The notes under the pieces were generated by a model. The model had not been told where the DNA came from and searched no databases. It saw only the letters and a list, made by a program, of their open reading frames with translations. From positions 558,001-622,000 of the forward strand of contig JADLSH010000382.1 of the NCBI GenBank assembly GCA_016169945.1: a DNA stretch of 64,000 bases. Reading direction: 5' to 3'. The position numbers were made by a program, and so were the translations under genes. The DNA comes from Trachythela sp. YZ-2020. Its lineage: Eukaryota > Cnidaria > Anthozoa > Malacalcyonacea > Clavulariidae. Within the stretch, counting starts at the first letter, position 1, and each line of letters opens with the position of its first letter. Of the stretch, positions 1 to 11,689 are shown piece after piece.

Positions 1-503
1 ACCTTTAGGTTTATGTACTGCATACGCATGTAGTTGCACTAAAGACGCTCGTGAGCAATATTTTGTCAAATTCACATATATAGTCTTTATCAGCATTGCC
101 TTTGCTTAAGCATTAAAAATAGTTCAAAAACTTAAAGGTTAGCATCATTTGAAAGCTTAGTGGTCTGTCCTTAAACAAATGTGTAAAATGGACCTTACGA
201 TTATCGCTAACTGATTGCGTGTCACTTCGAAAACTGTAATGTATCACAGACAATCGTGGACATAACAGTTGATAAAATTGCTTAAATTTTCCGGAACACA
301 CATTCGACTAACTTCATTAGCTTTCGCCCCCCTCTCCCCCAACCAATGTTGCTATTATTATCCCCAGACTTAAAACGCAACATAACAACATTGTCTAGGG
401 GGAAGGGGGATATCCAAGGTCAAATACAGAAATTATAGTACAATTTATACTCTGACAGACGCATCTTGGAATTTTATTACCAAGTTATGTCCAGGATTGT
501 AGC
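1..503. other. No gene seen
   Basis: AT-rich sequence with a short C-run near 330-345. The open frame at 113-301 resembles no family I know and has no supporting splice or polyA context. I see nothing else here. Confidence 0.5.
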
Positions 504-573
504 TTATTATTATTATTATTATTATTGTTATTATTTTTATTAATATTATTATTAATATTATTATTATTATTAT
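504..573. repeat. (ATT)n microsatellite
   Basis: Runs of att/aat with a few interruptions. It lies directly beyond the 3' end of the minus-strand LINE at 574-2160 and is best read as that element's A/T-rich tail, since cnidarian L2/CR1-type LINEs often end in trinucleotide repeats. Confidence 0.7.
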
Positions 574-2160
574 TTAAAAATATTCAAAAACGGTAACCCT
601 TCAGGGCTCATAGGCACCTGTTTTTCAAATAAAGGGAGGTTTGTTACATAATTATCAACTAAGCATGCACTAATCACTCTGTAGTCTATATACATTATTT
701 AAAAATATGAAGAATAATAACAAAATAGATATATATATATAAGAATAATCAGGAGCGGTCAAGAATAATGCCAACTAATACTCTTTTTTATAAAGTTTGT
801 TTCGGGTTTACCAAGAGCATAATTATTGTTATTACTTCGCAAATCATACCTATGATTAGTTTTAATTTGAAAAATGTTTATTAAAGATAATGGAACTGCA
901 TCATTTCTTATTTTGTACATGAAAATGGTCTTATTGTTCTTAAATCTTTGTTTTATAGATGTTTCCAATTTAATTCGTTTAAGACTTCATCAGAGCTAAC
1001 ATCATAATTATATGATAAAGATATTTGCAACGTTTGCAATTTGTCTATTAGATACTCGGAACAGTTATCCCAAACCAAACTACAATAATCAAAGTGTGAC
1101 AGAACAATCATTATGGCATTATATATTCTTAATAGCGTTGATTTAGGAACAAACTGTCTTATTCGCCATATCATTCCTATGCCTTTAGAAACTTTTGTTA
1201 TAATATTTTGAATTTGATCGTTCCATGATAGGTGCTCATCAATAAAGATGCCTAAAGTTTTTTATTTATGAACCCGCTTAATTGTTGACACGCCAAGCTC
1301 AATTTTGGATCAATTATGATATAGTTGATAGGTGCTGTCGCGAACAATACAATACAATACAATACAATACAATATTTTATTGACAACTCCCCATTGGGGC
1401 TTTTCAGTGACAATTACCTAATTAACAATAATATATGTATAATATAGTAAAACCTAGAGCTAAAATATACAATGTTCCTACATGCATTCGTTTATTAAAT
1501 GTAAGTTTGTTTGCAAGTAGGCATTGATGAACATTTTCTAAGTCGGCATTTAATTAAGCGTTCTTGTATTTCAGGTTCAGACTTGCCTTGGGTTGAAATG
1601 TTTGTGTCGTCAGCGAACAAACTTGTTGAAGACGAAGTGAGGCAATTCGGTAAATCGTTTATGTATAATAAGAACAGTAGCGGCACCAGGTTTGAACTTT
1701 GAGTTATACCGCATTTAACAGTTCTTTTCGTCGACATTGCTCATTTACACATTTGAATGCGGTTCGTAAGATAAGATTGAAATCAGGCAACACAATCAAA
1801 CGCTTTCTTAAGGTCCAGGAAAATAACACCTGCATTAAGAATATCCCTTGTCCATATTCACTAACCACTGATTAGTGATGTTAAGAAGGGAAGCTGCATG
1901 GTGTCGCGTGTTTCTTCCAGAACCCTGCTTGTTGCTCTTTGACTATATGTCATTGGATTCTGGATATACTTGAAGCTGTTCAGTAATCTATATTTCTCGA
2001 ATATTTTAGCAACAGTTAATAGAACAGAAATTAGTCCATAATTGCCACAATTTGTTTTGTCTCCAGATTCATAAATTGGGGAGATGATTGTAGTTGAAGT
2101 CATCAGGAAAGACACCTGTGTTATATATAGGTGAGCCAGCACTGTTTCCATATAAACGGA
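574..2160 (-). mobile_element. Degenerate non-LTR retrotransposon (LINE), RT and C-terminal part
   Basis: Broken minus-strand frames give, in order, an RT palm entry (PIYESGDKTNCGNY, about 2030-2100), a stretch ending in the catalytic box LLFLLYINDLP...SLFADDTN (about 1600-1710), and the C-terminal LINE domain (LGIFIDEHLSWNDQI and MIWRIRQFVPKSTLLRIYNAI, about 1110-1260). Several stops and frameshifts separate the pieces and the 5' endonuclease part is absent, so this is a 5'-truncated dead copy of a jockey/CR1-like LINE. A second retroelement tail is inserted between the RT and C-terminal parts. The 3' UTR runs leftwards into the (ATT)n tract. Confidence 0.75.
1345..1440 (-). mobile_element. 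3' tail of a second retroelement with (ATACA)n, nested in the LINE
   Basis: Seven to eight tandem acaat units (1345-1374) are followed by a non-coding stretch that interrupts the open LINE frame. On the minus strand this reads as a 3' UTR with AATAAAA-like sequence ending in a (TTGTA)n tail, the usual 3' end of a LINE copy. The host LINE reading resumes at about 1340 (NYIIIDPK, directly upstream of the LGIF box). The right limit is uncertain. Confidence 0.45.
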
Positions 2161-2279
2161 ACATAAAATTTAATAGGAAATAATAGAAAACGTTCGAATT
2201 CTTCAAAACCGGGCCTGCTCGGGTGCCTCATATAAACAGCCACTAAGAATGAGATAAAAGAAGAAGAGCTTCCCAAAAT

Positions 2280-4424
2280 ATGGTTTTACTACTGATATAT
2301 AAATTACGGGTTAAAAAAGCATCTTTCTAGATCTACTCATCTATTACAGTAGGCCCGTAAATGGTCGCCAGCAAGAATTTGAGACTGCATGCAATACCCC
2401 AGTGCTACACTAACTTTAATATTCTGAAACTATATTAAATTCAAACGATTTGAAGACGGGATTTAATTAAATAGTATCTACATCTATATATTTATTTCAA
2501 CGAGTTCCTTTTGGCTAGATCCCTTCCTTAATACTTGCCATTTTCCACACTTACACAACTATATGTGCAATACGAATCAACGTAAATTGTTAAGACAATA
2601 GACAAAAGAGATTTAGGAGATTCAAATACATTAAACGACTCAAAGTCAAAACGCTTTTTGTGTTGTTTTGTTACTTTAATTGGCTCATGTGGGGCAACAG
2701 CAAATTTAAAGTTTATAACAAGAAAATTCAGGAATTTCAAACGCGATCATGCAAAATTCCATAATTGGACGGCACGTACTGTAAAAATTGATGTGTTTAC
2801 TACACCGCATTCTCTTGTGAAGTTTTATAATTTTCGTTTCTGGTTGGAGTACATAGGTCTATTTTAGAATCAGTCTTTTTATCACAAAAACAGCCGTATC
2901 AAATGAAACAGAGCTACATTAAAGCAATAGTGTTCAATAAGGCAACGTAATGAATCAGTATAAATTAATATTCAACACTGTGCACTCATCCGTTTAACTG
3001 TAACAAGTTAAAAAATAAATAATACAAAAGCGTACCAGAATATCTGTCTGTAGTTACTTGCAAACGCGCAGCAGGGGAGGCCATTACGTTACAATGATAA
3101 TAATTGTAATATTTTTAGTTTCATATACCAAAATATTCTTAACAACAAAGACGGTCCGCGATGCAGTTCTTTCTCTTTGAGTTTCGGGGTTTAAAAATAT
3201 TGAAAATACATGGAGGCAACAAACCCTCGCCTTTTCTAGGATTATAACTACACTTCACAGACATATATAGGCATAAAAGATATTTTAATTTTGACCACAA
3301 CAGTTGCATGGAGATCAATATGGTCGCCATGTTTACATTGTCATATAATGGAAAGATGTATTTTAACTATGCAATTACCAACTGTCGAAATAATATCTTC
3401 ACAAGGTTTCGAAATGTTCATCTGTGAGACAAAAATGCATATTTACTACTCGATAAATTTTGTCTTTGGCTGTATTATCATATCATACACATCATAATCG
3501 GATCGTTAAAATTATTTTCTTCTCCTTAATTATGCGATAAGCTATATGCTTTCCCGTACGCCAAATTGAACAAATCCTTCATGATTATAATTTCTTCAAC
3601 CAGCTACTTTGGGTTTCGTCACAAATACTGGCATCTTTCACGCGTACACTCCATCAATGTACACATGAAGCCATCGACTAACGTATTAATGTCTACTTGG
3701 TTGTTACTTGTTTTAGTATGATACAGTGTCGATATCGAGTAAAAGAAAGAGAAGTTGATCGACATAAATTACTCACACTTATCGTTTCAGGACTTGTCAA
3801 ATCAATGTCAATTTTTGAAAATATTATTTTAACTACAAAATTATCATGAAAATTCCTGAAATATATATAATATTGTTATGCTACTCTGCATTCTATGTAG
3901 CTTCATCTTAGTGCAAAATCCAAACTTCTCGTGTTACGGTTTTCGTTAACTAATAAAACCATTAAAAACCTGTCTTTGGCTGCTTTTGGTATTTCACCTT
4001 GCATCCTGCACGCGTACACTCCTTCTAGATACATACAGACGTAGCCAATATAGCCATTAGTAAACTTAGTGTCTCGTTTTGTCTCGTAGCTACTTAATTA
4101 ACTATGACACAATACCAAATCGATTTAAAAGAAAGTGAAGTAGATCTACATAATTGGCCATCCAGAATTTCTAACCATAAAATGTCAGCATATCTATACA
4201 CTTATCGTTTCAGTACCTGTCGAAAATAGCTAACCGTTTATGAATCCAATTTTCTCGTTAGTGCATATAGGTCTATTTTAGGATAAAATATGTTCAGCTT
4301 ACGTACCACAAACAGTAGTATCAAATGAAATTGTGTAATACTCTCCAAAATGTAATAATGTACCATATGCCACTGTTAGGAATGAGTTCAAATCATCAAT
4401 AAATCATGTTCACTCGTCCGTTGA
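2280..4424 (+). repeat. Diverged tandem-repeat array, left block
   Basis: Several strongly diverged monomers share landmark strings with the rest of the array: 'agatctactcatct' (about 2331), 'cactcatccgtt' (about 2984), 'gttacttgcaaacg' (about 3053), 'acgcgtacactcc' (3642 and 4012), 'cgatatcgag' followed by 'aaagaaagagaag' (about 3728), and 'cacttatcgtttcag' (3777 and 4200). The same landmarks recur in the same order to 11010 and again from 38020 to 50220. I see no coding potential in either orientation. Every monomer keeps splice-donor-like strings on the minus strand. Confidence 0.8.
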
Positions 4425-6089
4425 AATAGTAAATTTTAATTGAAGTAACACTAATACAAAAGCATTCACAGCTTGCTGTCGTAGTTACCTGCAAATGCCG
4501 TGCAGGAGACGTAAATACATTACATTGATAAATTTATACTATTTTTGTTTAGTATATTGTAGGATTTATAAAAAGCGAAGTCTTGAGCCCCGCCTCGCAA
4601 CAGATATTCGCACTTGCAACGATTGACGATTGTAAGGACATCAGTCTGGTAACCTTACTTACAGAACGATGAAATCATATTCATTTTTTCAGCCGTTGAC
4701 GTCCGTTTTCTATTCGATATGACCAACTTCATTAGAATACTCGTTCACTGTTCCATTTTGCAACATTTACCTGCATATATTCATCCGTTCTCATGCCACG
4801 GTTTTGGTTAACTATTATTAATGACGCTTTTAAAACATGTATTCCATATATTCATCTATTTCCACAATCATCGTTTTTGCTCTGCTTAATACATTGTATC
4901 CTGCACGCGTACGATCTCCAATATGAACACATGAAGCGATCGACAAACGTATTAATGACTACTTGGTAACTAGTTGTTTAGTATGACACAGGCTCGATAT
5001 CGATTAAAAGAAAGAGAAGTCTATTTACATAAATCACTCACACTTACCGTTTCAATCAGGACTTACCAAATCAACCAAACGTTTATTAATTAAACCAATT
5101 TTCAAAAAAATATTATTTAACTAAGTATATAATTTTCATGAAAATTCATGAAATATATAATATGGTATGCTATTCTGCATTCTATATAGCTTCAACTTAG
5201 TGTAAAATCCAAACTTCTCCTGTTCCGATTTTCATTAACTAATAAAACGATTAGAAAATAATTATGTCTTTGGTGGCTTTGTTTAATACATTGCATCCTG
5301 CACGCGTACACTCCTTCTATGTACAGATGTAGCCCTTATAGCCATTGCTAAGCTTAGTTCTGGTTTTGTCTCGTAGCTACTTATCTAAGTATGACACAAT
5401 ACGATTAAAGAAAATCGATTTAAAAGAAAGAGAAGCTAGTAGATCGACATAATTTGCAATCCGAAATTTTAACTATAGAATGTCAGTATCTACACTTACC
5501 GTTTTAGTTCCTGACCAAATAGAAAACCGTTTGTCAATCCAATTTTCGTGTTAGTGTATATAGGTCTATTTAAGATAAAATTTTCAGCTTACGTACCCCA
5601 CAAACAGTAGTGATCAGATGAAATTGTGTTATACTATCCGAAATGTAATAATATATCCTGTGCACTCAACAATATATCCTGTGCACTTGTCCGTTGAAGT
5701 AGTGCATTCACAGCTTGTTGTCGTAGTTACCTGCAAACGCCCTGCAGGAGACGTGACTACATTACATTGATAAATTTATGCTATTTTTAGTTTAGTATAT
5801 CGTAGTATTTATAAAAAGCGTAGTCTTCAGTTCTGCCTCGCAACAGATATTCGCACACGCAACGATTGACTATTCTAAGGACATTAGTGTGGTAACCTCA
5901 CTTACAGAACATTGAAATCGTACTCATCTATGTCCACAATCGTCTTTGTTTGTTCTGTTCTGCTTAATACCTTGTATCCTATACGCGTACAATCTCCTAT
6001 GTCGCGGTACAGAGGTAGCTCAGATAGACATTGCCAAACTTAATGTCTCGTAGCTTGTTATCCTCGAGCCAACGGCGCGATAGTTATAT

Positions 6090-6590
6090 CTATAAATATC
6101 TATATATATCAAAAGGGCATTTGACCTCACCAATCGCGACGTGGTTTGCCTCAGTGATGTCAGACGCACCAAAATCTGGGCTTGCACCTAACCATGGGAA
6201 AGTAGATTTGACAACAAAACAACACTTAGGACAAACATTAACACTTTTTCCCTGTTGGCATTTAAGCTTATGATAGGCCCTAATAGCATTCTCTTCTTCG
6301 TCCTTTCCCACTTGCATAGAATAGGGGCATTCGAGTGTCTTGATGAGTTTTGTATTTTTGCTGATGGGGATTTGGGATAGTTTGATTTTCTTCTTTTGAT
6401 TACAGCTCCAAAGTTGGATGCAGTCAACCGATTTTGCCTCTCTTCAAACCGTTAATCACTGGAAGACTGATCTCTTGTATTTTGTTCTATTTCGAAAATT
6501 TTATTTTGTGTTATATTTGTACTTTGGGCTATCTGTTTCAACATCTCATTTCGAACTTCACTGTCATAAATATTGCATGCATCTTGTTGC
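6090..6590 (-). pseudogene. YqaJ-type exonuclease fragment, tandem copy 1
   Basis: The minus strand encodes RLTASNFGAVIKRR-like and LGASPDF...GEVKCPF motifs. These are the start and the catalytic-core signature (GxSPD...E-x-K) of the YqaJ/lambda-exonuclease-like nuclease domain found in SWIM/YqaJ proteins of eukaryotic DNA transposons. The two halves sit in different frames (open frames 6090-6317 and 6188-6427), so a frameshift breaks the domain. Upstream coding sequence stops at the duplication junction near 6590, leaving this copy without its N-terminal SWIM part and without its own start. Confidence 0.75.
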
Positions 6591-8300
6591 ATGCACCGTT
6601 GTAATAGTAAATTTTAATTAAAGTAAGACTAATACAAAAGCATTCACAGCTTGCTGTCGTAGTTACCTGCAAATGCCGTGCAGGAGACGTAAATACATTA
6701 CATTGATAAATTTATACTATTTTTGTTTAGTATATTGTAGGATTTATAAAAAGCGAAGTCTTGAGCCCCGCCTCGCAACAGATATTCGCACTTGCAACGA
6801 TTGACGATTGTAAGGACATCAGTCTGGTAACCTTACTTACAGAACGATGAAATCATATTCATTTTTTCAGCCGTTGACGTCCGTTTTCTATTCGATAAGA
6901 CCAACTTCATTAGAATACTCGTTCACTGTTCCATTTTGCAACATTTTTCAAAACACATTATTTTGTATGCCTGCATATATTCGTCCGTTCTCATGCCACG
7001 GTTTTGGTTAACTATTATTAATGACGCTTTTAAAACATGTATTCCATATATTCATCTATTTCCACAATCGTCGTTTTTGCTCTGCTTAATACATTGTATC
7101 CTGCACGCGTACGATCTCCAATATGAACACATGAAGCGATCGACAAACGTATTAATGACTACTTGGTAACTAGTTGTTTAGTATGACACAGGGTCGATAT
7201 CGATTAAAAGAAAGAGAAGTCTATTTACATAAATCACTCACACTTACCGTTTCAATCAGGACTTACCAAATCAACCAAACGTTTATTAATTAAACCAATT
7301 TTCAAAAAAATATTATTTAACTATATAATTTTCATGAAAATTCATGAAATATATAATATGGTATGCTATTCTGCATTCTATATAGCTTCAACTTAGTGTA
7401 AAATCCAAACTTCTCCTGTTTCGGTTTTCATTAACTAATAAAACGATTAGAAAATAATTATGTCTTTGGTGGCTTTGTTTAATACATTGCATCCTGCACG
7501 CGTACACTCCTTCTATGTACAGATGTAGCCCTTATAGCCATTGCTAAGCTTAGTTCTGGTTTTGTCTCGTAGCTACTTATCTAAGTATGACACAATACGA
7601 TTAAAGAAAATCGATTTAAAATAAAGAGAAGCTAGTAGATCGACATAATTTGCAATCCGAAATTTTAACTATAGAATGTCAGTATCTACACTTACCGTTT
7701 TAGTTCCTGACCAAATAGAAAACCGTTTGTCAATCCAATTTTCGTGTTAGTGTATATAGGTCTATTTAAGATAAAATTTTCAGCTTACGTACCCCACAAA
7801 CAGTAGTGATCAGATGAAATTGTGTTATACTATCCGAAATGTAATAATGTACAACATGTCAATGTTATTAAATCATCAATATATCATGTGCACTCGTCCG
7901 TTGAAGTAGTGCATTCACAGCTTGTTGTCGTAGTTACCTGCAAACGCCCTGCAGGAGACGTGACTACATTACATTGATAAATTTATGCTATTTTTAGTTT
8001 AGTATATCGTAGTATTTATAAAAAGCGTAGTCTTCAGCTCTGCCTCGCAACAGATATTCGCACACGCAACGATTGACTATTCTAAGGACATTAGTGTGGT
8101 AACCTCACTTACATGCAGAACATTGAAATCGTACTCATCTATGTCCACAATCGTCTTTGTTTGTTCTGTTCTGCTTAATACCTTGTATCCTGTACGCGTA
8201 CAATCTCCTATGTCGCGGTACAGAGGTAGCTCAGATAGACATTGCCAAACTTAATGTCTCGTAGCTTGTTATCCTCGAGCCAACGGCGCGATAGTTATAT

Positions 8301-8805
8301 CTATAAATATCTATATATATCAAAAGGGCATTTGACCTCACCAATCGCGACGTGGTTTGCCTCAGTGATGTCAGACGCACAAAAATCTGGGCTTGCACCT
8401 AACAATGGGAAAGTAGATTTGACAACAAAACAACACTTAGGACAAACATTAACACTTTTTCCCTGTTGGCATTTAAGCTTATGATAGGCCCTAATAGCAT
8501 TCTCTTCTTCGTCCTTTCCCACTTGCATAGAATAGAGGCATTCGAGTGTCTTGATGAGTTTTATATTTTTGCTGAAGTAGATTTGGGCTAGTTTGATTTT
8601 CTTCTTTTGATTACAGCTCCAAAGTTGGATGCAGTCAACCGATTTTGCCTCTCTTCAAACCGTTAATCACTGGAAGACTGATCTCTTGTATTTTGTTCTA
8701 TTTCGAAAATTTTATTTTGTGTTAGCTATATTTGTACTTTGGGCTATCTGTTTCAACATCTCATTTCGAACTTCACTGTCATAAATATTACATGCATCTT
8801 GTTGC
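8301..8805 (-). pseudogene. YqaJ-type exonuclease fragment, tandem copy 2
   Basis: Second copy of the same exon fragment, nearly identical to 6090-6590 with a few residue changes (LGASPDFC for LGASPDFG, PLLG for PWLG). The frame break and the truncation at the unit junction are the same. It was therefore copied after the exon had already broken. Confidence 0.75.
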
Positions 8806-10515
8806 ATGCACCGTTGTAATAGTAAATTTTAATTAAAGTAAAACTAATACAAAAGCATTCACAGCTTGCTGTCGTAGTTACCTGCAAATGCCGTGCAGGA
8901 GACGTAAATACATTACATTGATAAATTTATACTATTTTTGTTTAGTATATTGTAGGATTTATAAAAAGCGAAGTCTTGAGCCCCGCCTCGCAACAGATAT
9001 TCGCACTTGCAACGATTGACGATTGTAAGGACATCAGTCTGGTAACCTTACTTACAGAACGATGAAATCATATTCATTTTTTCAGCCGTTGACGTCCGTT
9101 TTCTATTCGATAAGACCAACTTCTTTAGAATACTCGTTCACTGTTCCATTTTGCAACATTTTTCAAAACACATTATTTTGTATGCCTGCATATATTCGTC
9201 CGTTCTCATGCCACGGTTTTGGTTAACTATTATTAATGACGCTTTTAAAACATGTATTCCATATATTCATCTATTTCCACAATCGTCGTTTTTGCTCTGC
9301 TTAATACATTGTATCCTGCACGTGTACGATCTCCAATATGAACACATGAAGCGATCGACAAACGTATTAATGACTACTTGGTAACTAGTTGTTTAGTATG
9401 ACACAGGGTCGATATCGATTAAAAGAAAGAGAAGTCTATTTACATAAATCACTCACACTTACCGTTTCAATCAGGACTTACCAAATCAACCAAACGTTTA
9501 TTAATTAAACCAATTTTCAAAAAAATATTATTTAACTATATAATTTTCATGAAAATTCATGAAATATATAATATGGTATGCTATTCTGCATTCTATATAG
9601 CTTCAACTTAGTGTAAAATACAAACTTCTCCTGTTCCGGTTTTCATTAACTAATAAAACGATTAGAAAATAATTATGTCTTTGGTGGCTTTGTTTAATAC
9701 ATTGCATCCTGCACGCGTACACTCCTTCTATGTACAGATGTAGCCCTTATAGCCATTGCTAAGCTTAGTTCTGGTTTTGTCTCGTAGCTACTTATCTAAG
9801 TATGACATAATACGATTAAAGAAAATCGATTTAAAAGAAAGAGAAGCTAGTAGATCGACATAATTTGCAATCCGAAATTTTAACTATAGAATGTCAGTAT
9901 CTACACTTACCGTTTTAGTACCTGACAAAATAGATAACCGTTTGTCAATCCAATTTTCTTGTTAGTGTATATAGGTCTATTGAAGATAAAATTTTCAGCT
10001 TACGTACCCCACAAACAGTAGTGATCAGATGAAATTGTGTTATACTATCCGAAATGTAATAATATACAATAATTATGTCAATGTTATTAAATCAACAATA
10101 TATCCTGTGCACTCGTCCGTTGAAGTAGTGCATTCACAGCTTGTTGTCGTAGTTACCTGTAAACGCCCTGCAGGAGACGTGACTACATTACATTGATAAA
10201 TTTATGCTATTTTTAGTTTAGTATATCGTAGTATTTATAAAAAGCGTAGTCTTCAGCTCTGCCTCGCAACAGATATTCGCACACGCAACGATTGACTATT
10301 CTAAGGACATTAGTGTGGTAACCTCACTTACAGAACATTGAAATCGTACTCATCTATGTCCACAATCGTCTTTGTTTGTTCTGTTCTGCTTAATACCTTG
10401 TATCCTGTACGCGTACAATCTCCTATGTCGCGGTACAGAGGTAGCTCAGATAGACATTGCCAAACTTAATGTCTCGTAGCTTGTTATCCTCGAGCCAACG
10501 GCGCGATAATTATAT

Positions 10516-11475
10516 CTATAAATATCTATATATATCAAAAGGGCATTTGACCTCACCAATCGCGACGTGGTTTGCCTCAGTGATGTCAGACGCACCAAAA
10601 TCTGGGCTTGCACCTAACCATGGGAAAGTAGATTTGACAACAAAACAACACTTAGGACAAACATTAACACTTTTTCCCTGTTGGCATTTAAGCTTATGAT
10701 AGGCCCTAATAGCATTCTCTTCTTCGTCCTTTCCCACTTGCATAGAATAGAGGCATTGGAGTGTCTTGATTAGTTTTGTATTTTTGCTAATGGGGATTTG
10801 GGATAGTTTGATTTTCTTCTTTTGATTACAGCTCCAAAGTTGGATGCAGTCAACCGATTTTGCCTCTTCAAACCGTTAATCACTGGAAGACTGATCTCTT
10901 ATATTTTGTTCTATTTCAAAAATTTTATTTTGTGTTATATTTGTACTTTGGGCTATCTGTTTCAACATCTCATTTCGAACTTCACTGTCATAAATATTGC
11001 ATGCATCTTGTCTCATTTCAACACAGCTCTTTTTGAAGGCAGATTATTATGTAGGCCTATTTCATCGAAAGGGTGTGGCTGAAAGTTGTTAGATTCCAAT
11101 AACTTGCTGAGATCGCTTGGTTGGGACTTATTAAGTGTAATGGCAAGATTTTTTATTTCATCCGATTCAATTTGTCCAGCAAAATGTGGCGTAGAATTTC
11201 GGTCTGTTTTCGAACTTGGTTTGCCTCTTGTGTTTTTCTCATATGATGCTTTAACGAAATGTAATATTCTTATGAAGGATATAGGCCTAGTCTCGTCACA
11301 CTAATCTTTTCTATGAACATGCCACTATTGCAACAATTGTGTGCAAGTTAGATCAATAGGGATTTCGGTCGGATCTAGTTGGTTGTATTCAATTACTTGA
11401 AACAGTAGTGCAACGATATGTTTACACTGTCCGCCTTTGCCTGCCTTGCATGTGTATTTACTATACAAAATTTTA
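10516..11475 (-). pseudogene. SWIM zinc finger plus YqaJ nuclease protein (parent of the copies)
   Basis: Reading right to left on the minus strand, a SWIM-type zinc finger (TCKAGKGGQCKHIVALLFQ, about 11400-11455) leads into a linker (VIEYNQLDPTEIPIDLTC), a stop near 11325 where the linker should continue, a middle segment (about 11030-11190), and the YqaJ core (LTASNFGAVIKRR; LGASPDFG; GEVKCPFD). SWIM plus YqaJ is the architecture of an accessory protein carried by ISL2EU-type and related transposons; a relative lies at 57.3-58.0 kb. Several stops and frame changes make it a pseudogene. It holds the only non-duplicated right flank, so it is the source of the two partial copies to its left. 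Confidence 0.7.
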
Positions 11476-11689
11476 ACCACGCTTTGCTAAGACTTCTGTG
11501 TTTATTTCATGGTTAAAAAAACTAATCGATGTCAAACAAGAAGCACTAAATATTGAGTAATATTTCAACAAACGAAAATCACTCGCTCCTCGCACGCCAT
11601 TTCGTTCGAATGCAAAGACACGAGTCCTACCGTCATGCATTGTTGACGTCGCTATAAGGCAATGGTCCATTAATGAAACCTGGATGTTT

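Larger units (their letters stand above)
4425..11010 (+). repeat. Three near-identical tandem 2.2-kb units
   Basis: Unit 1 is about 4425-6590, unit 2 about 6590-8805 and unit 3 about 8805-11010. Matching open frames start at 6031, 8242 and 10457 and at 6936 and 9151, so the period is 2211-2215 bp. Copies differ only by scattered substitutions and short indels. Each unit holds two diverged sub-monomers (for example 'cttaccgtttcaatcagg' near 5045 against 'cttaccgttttagt' near 5500) and ends in a minus-strand YqaJ remnant. Junctions 1/2 and 2/3 are the same: 'catgcatcttg' runs into 'ttgcatgcaccgttgtaa'. Unit 3 instead continues past 'catgcatcttg' into parent-gene sequence, so unit 3 keeps the original right flank. 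Confidence 0.92.

Noticed and set aside
6015..6070. 'aggtagctcag' in the tandem units, resembling a tRNA A box
   Set aside because: No B box at the right distance, no cloverleaf, and other monomers have unrelated sequence there.
2280..11010. CRISPR-like array
   Set aside because: The repeats are long, diverged monomers without unique spacers of uniform length, and the DNA is plainly eukaryotic.
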